From Verrucomicrobiota bacterium (GTDB lineage Bacteria; Verrucomicrobiota; Verrucomicrobiia; Limisphaerales; JAIPKD01): a DNA stretch of 64,000 bases. The translations under genes and the position numbers were made by a program. Shown in pieces: positions 37,899 to 46,500 of the stretch (its first letter is position 1; each line of letters begins with the position of its first letter). The DNA is taken from NCBI GenBank assembly GCA_021733835.1, contig JAIPKD010000004.1:1-64000 (forward strand). The letters are read 5' to 3'. Under the pieces are notes generated by a model. That model was not told the origin of the DNA, ran no database searches, and worked only from the letters and a program-made list of their open reading frames with translations.

Positions 37899-38807
37899 CT
37901 ATTGTTTCACCAGTTTCTTGGCGTATCCAATCCATTTACTTACATTCTCCTCGGAGGCTACGCTCATATCCGAAAGTTTTTCGCATAGTTCAGCGGTATT
38001 GGAAGTCGCTAACTGATTGTAAGTATAAATGCCGGCATCCTCATTGAGACGCTCCTGTGTTTTTGCCCCTATACCCTTTATAACGGTCAGATCATCCTGA
38101 AGAGTTTCCGCTTTCTCTTTTTTGGGTTTCACTCGTTCCGGAGTCTTCTTTTTTGTTGGTGTCCGCCTTCCCACGGCTGTATCTACAACACCCAAGAAAG
38201 CTGAACGCGCTGATTTCAAGTCCGATGCCACTTCTCCACAGATTTCTTCGACGCTCTTCGCAATGTTAGATATAAAGTCCGCCCGCTCTTTGGCTGCAGC
38301 TTCGCCCATTTCTTCTCTTGCATCGCGATATCCGTCGCATAAGTCCGTTACATAGGATTGTAGCTCAGACATGAATCCTTGAAGCTCGTTTCTTGTCTGT
38401 TCAGCCGTCTGCATATGATTGTCTCGAATCTGTTGCTGTAAGCGCCTGGTTTGAGTCGTTAATTCCTTAACCTTCTCATCCAGCCCCTTTATAAAAGCAG
38501 ATCGTTCCGATCTCCCGGATTCAGCGGCTTCAACAAGCTCATCCCTGAATCTATGGCACATATCCTTTGCTTCGGATTGAATCCGCCCGACTTGCCGGCG
38601 TAATCCGCGAATAAATTCCTCCCTATTTTTCTCTAAATATTCCCTTGTCTCCGCCCTACCCTTATTTGCTGATTCTACGATAAATCTTGCATTTTCCTTG
38701 ATTTGCTCGACATCATCGGCAAGCCTTACTCTTAATTCCGTCCTGTTTTCATGGAGTCCGCGAATCTCTTCCGACAACCGCAACATATCTTGTGCTAGAG
38801 TACCCAT
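37899..38807 (-). CDS. gvpC: GvpC-like repeat protein with C-terminal helix-hairpin-helix domain
   Basis: 302 residues. Residues ~1-212 are nearly all helix, with degenerate repeats whose cores are NRTELRVRLADDV (21), NREEFIRGLRRQV (61), ERSAFIKGLDEKV (101), TRNELQGFMSELQ (138), ERADFISNIAKSV (174) and ARSAFLGVVDTAV (200). This is the layout of outer-shell GvpC proteins, which clamp the GvpA ribs and strengthen the vesicle. A basic Lys/Pro linker (214-232) leads to LTVIKGIGAKTQERLNEDAGI (240-260), a helix-hairpin-helix module. Second in the operon after gvpA. Confidence 0.78.
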   Translation of the reverse strand: MGTLAQDMLRLSEEIRGLHENRTELRVRLADDVEQIKENARFIVESANKGRAETREYLEKNREEFIRGLRRQVGRIQSEAKDMCHRFRDELVEAAESGRSERSAFIKGLDEKVKELTTQTRRLQQQIRDNHMQTAEQTRNELQGFMSELQSYVTDLCDGYRDAREEMGEAAAKERADFISNIAKSVEEICGEVASDLKSARSAFLGVVDTAVGRRTPTKKKTPERVKPKKEKAETLQDDLTVIKGIGAKTQERLNEDAGIYTYNQLATSNTAELCEKLSDMSVASEENVSKWIGYAKKLVKQ

Positions 38808-38848
38808 TCCAACACCTTTCTCTTAAATTTTACATTTTATTGGAGGGC

Positions 38849-38863
38849 GTCCGTCAGACGGAC
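38849..38863 (-). promoter_or_regulatory. Hairpin between gvpA and the gvpC-like gene
   Basis: GTCCGTCTGACGGAC on the minus strand forms a 6-7 bp GC-rich stem 70 bp after the gvpA stop, followed by CCCTCCAATAAAAT without a real T-run. It is suited to partial termination or protection of the gvpA message, as in other gvpA-gvpC spacers. Confidence 0.45.
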
Positions 38864-38932
38864 TCACTCAACGCTTATCCGCCTGACTTGACGCACTTCC
38901 TACAGACCACTTACTTCATACTGCACCACGAT

Positions 38933-39151
38933 TTATGCAGGTTGCGCCGCAGTGGCTGTCAACCCAACGGCTTCCGCATACTTAAGATACGTCTCGACGG
39001 AAGCGATTACGACACGGGCCTCCACAGAAAGCAATTCGATGCCTACTAATGAGACTTTAGCCCACGCATCAATGACAATACCCTTGTCAAGAATTCGGTC
39101 AACAACTTCTGCCAAGCTAGCGCTACTTGTTGTTTTTTGTACTTCAGCCAT
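38933..39151 (-). CDS. gvpA: Gas vesicle major structural protein GvpA
   Basis: 72 residues, the usual ~70. [55 protein letters not shown] is the canonical rib protein with the amphipathic helix-strand-strand-helix pattern. It polymerises into the gas-permeable wall. It is the first gene of an operon running leftward for about 8 kb, behind a sigma-54 promoter and paired upstream palindromes, with a 5' leader of about 75-80 nt. Confidence 0.97.
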   Translation of the reverse strand: MAEVQKTTSSASLAEVVDRILDKGIVIDAWAKVSLVGIELLSVEARVVIASVETYLKYAEAVGLTATAAQPA

Positions 39152-39238
39152 AATTAATCTTTTTTTATTTAGTTCCTGTTTACTTACGTTTCAGTGGTTA
39201 TGAACCAATGTACTATAACCACCCGACACGGAACTTTG

Positions 39239-39254
39239 AGCAATAAGGATGCCA
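39239..39254 (-). promoter_or_regulatory. Sigma-54 (-24/-12) promoter of the gvpA operon
   Basis: On the minus strand TGGCATCCTTATTGCT matches TGGCAC-N5-TTGCW except for one base, with both invariant dinucleotides (GG and GC) at the right spacing. Transcription would begin near 39228, about 78 nt before the gvpA ATG. It lies in the 378-bp gap 39152-39529. Confidence 0.85.
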
Positions 39255-39364
39255 CATCTTACCAACTGCAGGACTTATTGGTGTAAGTCGCTCTTTATCA
39301 CAATGTTATGCTGATTATATATTTGTCCTGTAACCCTAATTATTGCTGATTATCCATTTAACAC

Positions 39365-39403
39365 TATGGAATTCATTCCATACACTATGGAATTCATTCC
39401 ATA
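39365..39403. promoter_or_regulatory. Two 18-bp palindromes, probable enhancer sites for the NtrC-type regulator
   Basis: TATGGAATTCATTCCATA occurs at 39365-39382 and again, identical, at 39386-39403. The arms TATGGAAT/ATTCCATA are perfectly complementary. The start-to-start distance is 21 bp, two helical turns, so both sites face the same side of the DNA. They are centred about 145 and 166 bp upstream of the predicted start, a typical place for enhancer-binding-protein sites. Confidence 0.8.
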
Positions 39404-39529
39404 ATTCCACATCACTTCACCTATTATTTGTCGGCAGCTCAATCATTGTGAGAATTACATGATGATTAATCACTAGTCGGGCGTGAAGGCCCAAGGGTTC
39501 ACGGATAATCCGGTTTTAACCAACAGGTC

Positions 39530-41680
39530 TTATGTATTCGAATCGTGTCTTTGGAGGTATTTATTATCCCCGACTGCTTTAATCGCCCTTTCAATGTGGC
39601 GCGGTTCTATTTGCAGCCTTTTCGGACCTCTGTCTTTAATGTTCACGATCAATTCACGGATCGCGTCTATTGCGGATTCGTTACAGACTGCATGTATTTC
39701 GGCGCCGGAAAAACCTTCGGTGCTTTCAGCCAGACTGAGGATATCCACATCTTCGCAAATGGGCTTTGGTTTCAGCCAAATCTCGAATATTCTCCTTCGA
39801 CTTTCGATATCCGGCAAAGGAATCTCCAACACCATATCGAAACGCCCTGGTCGTAAAAGAGCTGTATCAAGCAAATCGGGACGGTTCGTAGCGCCGAGCA
39901 CAAAAACTCCTTCCAACAACTCGATACCATCCAGCTCGGTCAAAAACTGACTGATGACACGTTCAATCACCCTAGAGTCCGAACCGCCGCATCCACGACC
40001 GGGCACCAAGGCATCGATCTCATCAAAAAAAACAATACATGGAGCAGCCTGTTTGGCTTTTCTGAATAGATCTCTGACCGCTTTTTCAGATTCGCCGACG
40101 TACTTGGATAGCAAAGACGGGCCTTTAACGGAGATAAAGTTCACTTCGGTTTTCTTAGCCAGCGCCTTCGCCAGCAGCGTTTTGCCACATCCGGGTGGAC
40201 CCGACAGTAAAATACCTTTTGGTGGTGTTACGGCCGCTTCTTTAAAAAGTGCGGGGAATTCTATCGGCCACTCGACACATTCCAAAAGCCGTTGTTTGAT
40301 CTCACTCAGGCCACCCACCTGCGTCCAATCCACCTCCGGCACTTCAGTGAATACTTCACGAATGGCCGAGGGTTCGACTTCCCTTAACGCCTCAACAAAG
40401 TCGGCCATATGAACCCGTAGATGTGAAAGCGTTTCGTAAGGTATCTCTGCAAGTTCAAAATTGATATCCGTCATGATATGCCTCAGACAGATCATGGCGG
40501 CTTCTCTACATAATGCCTCAAGGTCCGCTCCGACGAATCCATGGGTTATGGATGCCACACGTTCAATGTCAACGTCATCATCGAGCGGCATGCCGCGTGT
40601 GTGTCTCACCAATATTTCTTTTCTGCTTTCCCTGTCGGGAATTGGAATGACAATTTCACGATCGAAACGCCCCGGTCGTCGAAGGGCCGGATCGATTGCA
40701 TTGGGAATATTCGTCGCTGCAATTACAATCACCTGCTGGCGTTTGGCCAATCCGTCCATAAGCGCCAGCAGCTGGGCCACGACGCGTTTTTCCACATCAC
40801 CTACTACCTTTTCGCGATGCGGAGCAATTGCATCGATTTCATCAATAAAAATAATACTGGGTGCCTTTTCGGCCGCCTTCTTGAAGAAACTTCGCAGGTG
40901 AGCCTCACTCTCGCCATAAAACTTGTGTATTACCTCGGGGCCGTTGATAGAGAAAAAAGTGGCCTCTGTCTCATGCGCTACGGCCCTGGCAAGCAACGTC
41001 TTACCACATCCGGGCGGCCCTATCATTAAAACGCCTTTTGGTGGGTCAATGCCCAAACGTTCGAAAACTCGCGGATAACAAAGCGGCAGTTCGATTATTT
41101 CACGAATCCTTAGAATCTCACGCCCCAACCCCCCGATATCCTCATAACAAACGGTTTGCTTGGTCTCCGCCTCACCTACCTTGCCTATGCGAAGTTTAGT
41201 GGTGGGATTAATTACCGCCGGACATTTATTACCGACCTCGACTACTTTAAAATCCGCCGAGCGGGTACCGAATAACGTCACGCGAACACGGTCTCCGACC
41301 ATAACCGGTAATCCGTCCAATAGACCGCCGATATATTTTAAGTCTCGCTCAGAAGGACTGATAGTAATCGGGGAAAGCACTACCAGACTTGCGGGATTCG
41401 CTTCCGCCTTACGTACCTGAACATGCTGATCGAGTGCCGTACCGGCATTGTCCCGTGAGATTCCATCTATTTGCAAACAAGACCGACCGCGCACCTCTTT
41501 ATATGCCGGCATGGCCTTGCAGACGGTTTTCCTTTTGCCCAAGACCTCGATGATATCGCCTATATTCACGCCCAGGGCTTCTATATCGGAAGGGTCCAGT
41601 CGCGCAAACGCTCTTCCAACGTCCTTACCGAGGGCTTCGGAAACCTTGAGTTTGAGCACCTTTTCTTCCGTAGCGATCAT
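39530..41680 (-). CDS. CDC48/VAT-type AAA+ ATPase of the gas-vesicle region
   Basis: 716 residues. An N-terminal double-psi barrel ([35 protein letters not shown]) and Cdc48_2-like part precede two AAA+ domains. Each AAA+ domain has [11 protein letters not shown], a pore loop ([30 protein letters not shown]), Walker B ([20 protein letters not shown]) and a second region of homology ([24 protein letters not shown]). This is the archaeal/eukaryal CDC48 unfoldase design, rare in bacteria but known from some gas-vesicle clusters. It follows the Hsp20 gene by 11 bp, and its stop is 378 bp upstream of gvpA. Confidence 0.93.
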   Translation of the reverse strand: MIATEEKVLKLKVSEALGKDVGRAFARLDPSDIEALGVNIGDIIEVLGKRKTVCKAMPAYKEVRGRSCLQIDGISRDNAGTALDQHVQVRKAEANPASLVVLSPITISPSERDLKYIGGLLDGLPVMVGDRVRVTLFGTRSADFKVVEVGNKCPAVINPTTKLRIGKVGEAETKQTVCYEDIGGLGREILRIREIIELPLCYPRVFERLGIDPPKGVLMIGPPGCGKTLLARAVAHETEATFFSINGPEVIHKFYGESEAHLRSFFKKAAEKAPSIIFIDEIDAIAPHREKVVGDVEKRVVAQLLALMDGLAKRQQVIVIAATNIPNAIDPALRRPGRFDREIVIPIPDRESRKEILVRHTRGMPLDDDVDIERVASITHGFVGADLEALCREAAMICLRHIMTDINFELAEIPYETLSHLRVHMADFVEALREVEPSAIREVFTEVPEVDWTQVGGLSEIKQRLLECVEWPIEFPALFKEAAVTPPKGILLSGPPGCGKTLLAKALAKKTEVNFISVKGPSLLSKYVGESEKAVRDLFRKAKQAAPCIVFFDEIDALVPGRGCGGSDSRVIERVISQFLTELDGIELLEGVFVLGATNRPDLLDTALLRPGRFDMVLEIPLPDIESRRRIFEIWLKPKPICEDVDILSLAESTEGFSGAEIHAVCNESAIDAIRELIVNIKDRGPKRLQIEPRHIERAIKAVGDNKYLQRHDSNT

Positions 41681-41691
41681 TTCATCCGATG

Positions 41692-42219
41692 TTATTTACT
41701 CAACTTCACTTCCATAATCCCATTACGGCATGAATAAGTCATCTGATCCATTGAGAAACTTGCTGGAAGCAACACTTCTTTCCGATATTTCTTCTGACCT
41801 TTCGCCGCGGACAATGTCAAAATGTCGCCATGCAGTTTCAAATCAACATCTTGTTCACCTATCCCCGGCATCTCGGCAACGACCAACACGTATTTACCTT
41901 CATCAAACACGTCAACCAAAGGTTCGGTTATTTCACTGACGACCGTTTCCCCGGTGTTTTCGTCTTCATGCACATTACCGAAAGGTTCTATATTGACATC
42001 TTGCTTTCCAAGGCCGGTTTTCACGCGAAAACCATACACACCTCGCACTTTACCTTGTGACCCTTGAAATTCGCCGGTTTTTTTCAATTCCTCTCCTTTT
42101 TCTGCGAGATCTCCGAGCTTCTCGAGCAAATTACTCAGCCCGTCCAGAAATCCCTTGGCTCCGGAGGGTGTTTCTTTCCGGCTGTCTTTCTCTTTATTCT
42201 CTTCACTATCATCATTCAT
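41692..42219 (-). CDS. gvpH: Hsp20-like gas-vesicle protein (GvpH type)
   Basis: 175 residues. A charged N-terminus and an amphipathic helix (KGFLDGLSNLLEKLGDLAEKGEEL) precede an alpha-crystallin-like domain (about 95-175): EPLVDVFDEGKYVLVVAEMPGIGEQDVDLKLHGDILTLSA and a short end NGIMEVKLSK. GvpH proteins share this GFLDGL...L...L.EL start and fold. It probably protects hydrophobic Gvp subunits. Its ATG overlaps the stop of the regulator gene by 8 bp, so regulator and chaperone are translated from one message. Confidence 0.87.
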   Translation of the reverse strand: MNDDSEENKEKDSRKETPSGAKGFLDGLSNLLEKLGDLAEKGEELKKTGEFQGSQGKVRGVYGFRVKTGLGKQDVNIEPFGNVHEDENTGETVVSEITEPLVDVFDEGKYVLVVAEMPGIGEQDVDLKLHGDILTLSAAKGQKKYRKEVLLPASFSMDQMTYSCRNGIMEVKLSK

Positions 42220-43663
42220 TTGTATTCCTCCCGTTTTTTATTTGCTCAATTGAAATTATGTATCTTTTGACCTTTGAATGAACTGTTTTGTAATCGGTCT
42301 CCAATATCCTTGCTGCTTCAGCCATGTTCCCACGTGTTTTTTTTAATGCATGTACAAGAGCCTTCTTCTCAATCTGTTCAATCGCGCCCTTTTTTAACTC
42401 GCTAAGCGAGTTCTCTCCGATAACCCGAATTCCAAAACTCGCGTCCAATGTCTTTACAGGTTCGGATTCACGTGAAATATCCAAGTCATTTTCTTCGATG
42501 ACATTGTTATCACATCTTAAAACCGCTCGGCGTATAACATTACGTAATTCACGAATATTGCCCGGCCACTCATGTGACATTAAGATTTCCTGTGCCTTAT
42601 CGGATATCCCCTTTATATCTTTATTTAGTTCAAATCTACATTGATCTGTAAACCTTTTTGCAAGGAACCTAATGTCCTCACGGCGTTGCCGCAAGGGGGG
42701 CACGTCTATCTCAAATTCGCTCAGCCGATAGTATAAATCGCGTCGAAATTCCCTGTTTCTTACCATTGCAGATAGACTGCGATTGGTGGCGACAATAATC
42801 CGAATATCCACACTTATCGGCTTGTTGCCTCCTACTCTGACAACAGTTTTTTCTTGAAGCGTTCGGAGGAGTTTAGGCTGCACCTCTGAAGGTAGATTCG
42901 ATATCTCGTCAAGAAAAAGCGTTCCATCCGAGGCGGCCTCAAATTTACCGGGATGCCGAGAAGTAGCCCCCGTAAACGCGCCTTTCTCGTGACCGAACAA
43001 TTCGCTTTCAAGGAGTGTCGGCGCAATTGATCCACAGTCTACCGGAATGAATAAACCATTCTTCCGCTGGCTCCTCTCATGAATCGCACGAGCCACAACT
43101 TCTTTACCCGTACCGGTCTCACCGCTAATGATGACTGTGTAATCCGTCGGCGCCACAAGTTCCACTTGTGAGGTAATCTCGCGCATCGTCAAGCTAATGC
43201 CCAGATGCTCCCATGGCTTACATTGGTCTTCTGCAGAATGATAAACATCATCACATTGCGGCTTTCCTTTCCGGACAGCCCTGTTTATCACATCTCGTAG
43301 TTTTTCGCTATCAAACGGCTTACATAAGAAGTCAAAAGCCCCTAGTTTCATCGATTCAACAGCCGTCTCAATAGTCCCAAATCCGGAAATGACAATTACC
43401 GGTATATCGGAATCGATTTTTTTAACCTCCTTGAGAACTTCCATCCCCCCAATATCGGGCATTATCAAATCGAGAAAAATGAAATCTATGGTTTCAGCGT
43501 CACGCAATGTCATCAAGGCCTGTTCTCCACTACAGGCCTCAATTGATGCCATTCCAACGTTTTCTACGAAAGCACATAGAGTCTTCCTTACGCTATCATC
43601 ATCGTCCACGATCAGCACTCGGGCGGGAGACATACTGTCAGCGGTTGAACGCATAACCAACAA
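42212..43663 (-). CDS. NtrC-family sigma-54-dependent response regulator
   Basis: 483 residues (a start at codon 11, 43633, MSPARVLIVDDD, is equally possible). The receiver has D65 in FIFLDLIMPDIGG. The AAA+ domain has Walker A SGETGTGKE, LFGHEKGAFTGAT with the sigma-54-contacting GAFTGA, and Walker B DGTLFLDEISNL. The Fis-type HTH at the end reads EKKALVHALKKTRGNMAEAARILETDYKTVHSKVKRY. No cognate kinase gene is adjacent. It heads the regulator-gvpH-cdc48 unit upstream of gvpA and is the obvious activator of the sigma-54 promoter there. Confidence 0.93.
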   Translation of the reverse strand: MLVMRSTADSMSPARVLIVDDDDSVRKTLCAFVENVGMASIEACSGEQALMTLRDAETIDFIFLDLIMPDIGGMEVLKEVKKIDSDIPVIVISGFGTIETAVESMKLGAFDFLCKPFDSEKLRDVINRAVRKGKPQCDDVYHSAEDQCKPWEHLGISLTMREITSQVELVAPTDYTVIISGETGTGKEVVARAIHERSQRKNGLFIPVDCGSIAPTLLESELFGHEKGAFTGATSRHPGKFEAASDGTLFLDEISNLPSEVQPKLLRTLQEKTVVRVGGNKPISVDIRIIVATNRSLSAMVRNREFRRDLYYRLSEFEIDVPPLRQRREDIRFLAKRFTDQCRFELNKDIKGISDKAQEILMSHEWPGNIRELRNVIRRAVLRCDNNVIEENDLDISRESEPVKTLDASFGIRVIGENSLSELKKGAIEQIEKKALVHALKKTRGNMAEAARILETDYKTVHSKVKRYIISIEQIKNGRNTNE

Positions 43664-43794
43664 TCATCGTCATAACTTATAGCCTTATAATTTGAAGTAA
43701 ATGGTACATAAGGGCAAGAATACGCCTTCTTTTCACATTACCCGTTCAATAATATTTAATCTATCGGAGAATCGATCCGAAGTCAAATGAATAG

Positions 43795-43811
43795 ATGCAA
43801 CGAAGCTGCAT
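43795..43811. promoter_or_regulatory. Dyad upstream of the NtrC-family gene
   Basis: ATGCAACGAAGCTGCAT, arms ATGCARC/GYTGCAT around GAA, in the 213-bp gap 43664-43876. It is a candidate operator; the minus strand also offers a -12-like TTGCA without a good -24 box. Confidence 0.25.
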
Positions 43812-43876
43812 TGTATTGATAGGGAACAGTAATCTTAACGTTGATTGACAAATTATCCTCGCCGCCCCACTTAACA

Positions 43877-44305
43877 TCATCCATACCGGTATGGTGGGGT
43901 CATGTGGAAGGCGCCCGGCAGGTGTCGGATTTCTAACACTTCGCCGGCTTCCACTACGACTTCGACTATATCGAATCGCAACGGAACTCTCGGATGTCCG
44001 ATCATTCGCAGGTAATCAAACGCGACCTTTGTTATACGTCTGCGCTTCTGTGCGTTCACCGCGGCGGACGGCCTGGACCACGAATCCGGCGCCCGGGTTT
44101 TTACCTCGACCAATACCAATGCAGGCCCATCTCTGAAAACCAAGTCGATTTCACCGCGCTTACTTCGGAAGTTGGCGGTCAGAAATTTCATGCCGCGCCG
44201 CCGCAAGTATGTCTTCGCCGCCGATTCGCCCAGGCATCCAACCTCCAAGTGCGGCGCGGCCGGCTTCTGTTCGAAGAATGTTTTTATGAGTCCGACGATT
44301 GACAT
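43877..44305 (-). CDS. YraN/UPF0102 family protein
   Basis: 142 residues from ATG 44305; the frame is open 15 codons further. LGESAAKTYLRRRGMKFLTANFRSKRGEIDLVFRDGPALVLVEVKTR holds the Holliday-resolvase-like nuclease pattern (E..A, GEIDL, EVKTR), and the rest (VNAQKRRRITKVAFDYL) is typical. The biochemical role is unproven. The start codon sits 1 nt behind the rnhB stop, the conserved rnhB-yraN neighbourhood of many bacteria. Confidence 0.93.
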   Translation of the reverse strand: MSIVGLIKTFFEQKPAAPHLEVGCLGESAAKTYLRRRGMKFLTANFRSKRGEIDLVFRDGPALVLVEVKTRAPDSWSRPSAAVNAQKRRRITKVAFDYLRMIGHPRVPLRFDIVEVVVEAGEVLEIRHLPGAFHMTPPYRYG

Positions 44306-44306
44306 A

Positions 44307-44969
44307 TCACTCCGGCAGTGGGATATCCATCTGGTCGTTTTGCCTTCCACGAAGAAAGGTCATTCGATGGATCGGGCATGGTCCGTTGTTCTTGATAGCT
44401 TCAAGATGACGCTTGGTTCCATAACCCTTGTGCGCCGCAAAACCGTATTCCGGATATAAGCCGTCGTACTCCTCCATAAGCATATCACGTGTCACCTTTG
44501 CAATCACGCTTGCCGCCGCAATCGAATAACTCCTCGAGTCCCCGCGCACCAGTGTCGTTATATCGAATTCAGGGATAACGATCGGGCTGCCGTCGACTAA
44601 TACCTTTTCCGGCGCAGCCGACAGACTTATCAACGCATCACGCATCGCGTTTAACGTGGCGCGCAGGATATTAATACTGTCGATCACTAAAGGCTCCGCC
44701 ATACCGACTGCGTATTTCACCTGCGGGTGTGACGTCAACCATTCATAAAACCTGCGGCGTTGTGGATCACTCAGTTTTTTCGAATCATTCAACCCGGCGG
44801 CATGTTCCGGCATACCGTTTTTTATCCAGGCATCGGGAAGAATCACCGCCGCCGCGACAACAGGCCCCGCCAGTGGCCCGCGGCCTGCCTCGTCAACGCC
44901 CGCCACAAGCTTAACTCCACGTTTCAACATCGAACGCTCAATTCGAAAGAGGTTCGTTCCAAGTTTCAT
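44307..44969 (-). CDS. rnhB: Ribonuclease HII
   Basis: 220 residues. VAGVDEAGRGPLAGPVVAAAVIL contains the catalytic DEAGRG, LNDSKKLSDPQRRRFYEWL follows, KVLVDGSP supplies the third acidic residue and YSIAAASVIAKVTRDMLMEE the fourth (D), with GFAAHKGYGTKRHLEAI near the end. It cleaves RNA in RNA-DNA hybrids and single ribonucleotides in DNA. Co-transcribed with yraN. Confidence 0.97.
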   Translation of the reverse strand: MKLGTNLFRIERSMLKRGVKLVAGVDEAGRGPLAGPVVAAAVILPDAWIKNGMPEHAAGLNDSKKLSDPQRRRFYEWLTSHPQVKYAVGMAEPLVIDSINILRATLNAMRDALISLSAAPEKVLVDGSPIVIPEFDITTLVRGDSRSYSIAAASVIAKVTRDMLMEEYDGLYPEYGFAAHKGYGTKRHLEAIKNNGPCPIHRMTFLRGRQNDQMDIPLPE

Positions 44970-45040
44970 ATCTCGAGGAATCCAAGGATATTTTTTCTAT
45001 CGAGAAAACTCAACGGGAAAGGGATAATTGTTATGATGCC

Positions 45041-45126
45041 CCGCGCGGGCGACGCCCTTTATAATCGAATAAAGCCGTGGCATTCGCAGCCGCTGCGGCT
45101 GATCCTGCGGACACAGCCGCGCTCCG
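45041..45126. repeat. Dispersed MITE-like element, copy D (right part)
   Basis: TAATCGAATAAAGCCGTGG, CATTCGCAGCCGCTGCGGC, TGATCCTGCGGACACAGCCG and CGCTCCG follow copy A closely. The left inverted end is not recognisable. It lies in the gap between rnhB and a secreted-protein gene. Confidence 0.75.
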
Positions 45127-45160
45127 GTCGGTTAATTGCGACTGTACCGAAGGGGGGATG

Positions 45161-46465
45161 CTATAATTCTTTTAGTTTTTCGCCAAGTTCTTCGACGGAA
45201 AATCCCTCTGCTATAACCTCGTGTTCGGGATCGGTGAGAATAAGCCAAGGCAAGGATTGAATACCCATCTCGAATTTCATGTCCTCGGCATCTTCATCCA
45301 TCACCCCACACGGATAATGAATTTGGTTATCATCAAGCCAATTCTTCAATTGTTCTTTATCAACCGGTGAGGTATTCAGAAGAACGACGATGACGTCGTG
45401 TTCGTTTAATACGTCCGCGTTGGCGGCAAGTTGTTTGACAAAATGCCTGCTGGAGCGTTGATTCATATCCCACGCGAAGACCAGGATCGAACCGGCGTCG
45501 GCGGGCATGGTAATATCACACGTCGTCAAATCCGGTAATGTCTTTCCGACCAGTGACGACGGTGTCTTGGGGACGAACTGCGGAGTAGCACCCCCCTCGG
45601 TGAGAATCAATTTTATGTTTTTTGCGCCGCCTTGGGTTCGAACGTTCCCGAACAAATACTCGCCGTCCTTGTGAATACTCCCGTTTATCGATATTTCGCC
45701 GGCACAGACGCCGTCGAATTCAAAATACCCGTCCTTATCCGCATTCATACGCAAATGGGGCTGTCCCTGCCCATAAACGCTCAATCGAACATCGGCAATA
45801 CCGTTTCCATTTATGTCTATGACCTGCCCGGACACTTTTCGATCGGCTTTCTTCAAAACAATATTCTCTACCTCGACCGAAGACCCGGTGGAATCGGACC
45901 ACACATCCTGTCTACCTGAACCGTACCCTTCGACTTTGGAAATATTGACCGAGTACCTCCAGTCCGGGAACAATGCGTCGAATTGGTATTCGCCCTTATC
46001 ATTGGTCGTAGTTTCTCTGCCGAATGAAACACCATAATTCGAACCCCAAAATTGAAGAACTACTCGTGCATCGACAATCGGCTCGCCATTTTCGTTAACC
46101 ACTTTTCCCTCTATCCCGGCGCCTTTGACGAGGTTAATCGTTACTTCCCTCGTGTCTTCATTGATCTGCGTCACTCCAGCCAATTTATTTTCCAGGTGTG
46201 TGGCGATGACATAAAATTCACCTTGCGCCCACGATGCCCGCGTCGGATCCCATAACACTTTAAACCGTCCGTCTTCATCCGATACTATACCATCTCCCTG
46301 CATTCCCCCAGTATTGGGAATCATTCGAATATTCACGCCTTCGGCCGGTTCGCCGTCGGGACCGATCACAGTCCCTGTAAGCTCCCGCTTCCCGGTATCT
46401 TGTGCGAAGACCAGACCCGACAAAAGCATGCATACACCGAACACTCCAATCCATCTTCTGCGCAT
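45161..46465 (-). CDS. Secreted protein with carboxypeptidase-regulatory-like repeats and thioredoxin-like end
   Basis: 434 residues with signal peptide (MRRRWIGVFGVCMLLSGLVFA). Three CarboxypepD_reg-type beta-sandwich repeats follow: LTGTVIGPDGEPAEGVNI..., IEGKVVNENGEPIVDARVVLQ... and VSGQVIDINGNGIADVRLSV.... The last ~110 residues look like a thioredoxin/redoxin fold (SILVFAWDMNQRSSRHFVKQLAAN; LPWLILTDPEHEVIAEGF) but have DMNQRS where CxxC should be. It is likely a periplasmic or surface protein without redox activity. Confidence 0.78.
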   Translation of the reverse strand: MRRRWIGVFGVCMLLSGLVFAQDTGKRELTGTVIGPDGEPAEGVNIRMIPNTGGMQGDGIVSDEDGRFKVLWDPTRASWAQGEFYVIATHLENKLAGVTQINEDTREVTINLVKGAGIEGKVVNENGEPIVDARVVLQFWGSNYGVSFGRETTTNDKGEYQFDALFPDWRYSVNISKVEGYGSGRQDVWSDSTGSSVEVENIVLKKADRKVSGQVIDINGNGIADVRLSVYGQGQPHLRMNADKDGYFEFDGVCAGEISINGSIHKDGEYLFGNVRTQGGAKNIKLILTEGGATPQFVPKTPSSLVGKTLPDLTTCDITMPADAGSILVFAWDMNQRSSRHFVKQLAANADVLNEHDVIVVLLNTSPVDKEQLKNWLDDNQIHYPCGVMDEDAEDMKFEMGIQSLPWLILTDPEHEVIAEGFSVEELGEKLKEL

Positions 46466-46500
46466 AGTTAGCTCCTCACTTTGTTATTTTGAAAAATACG

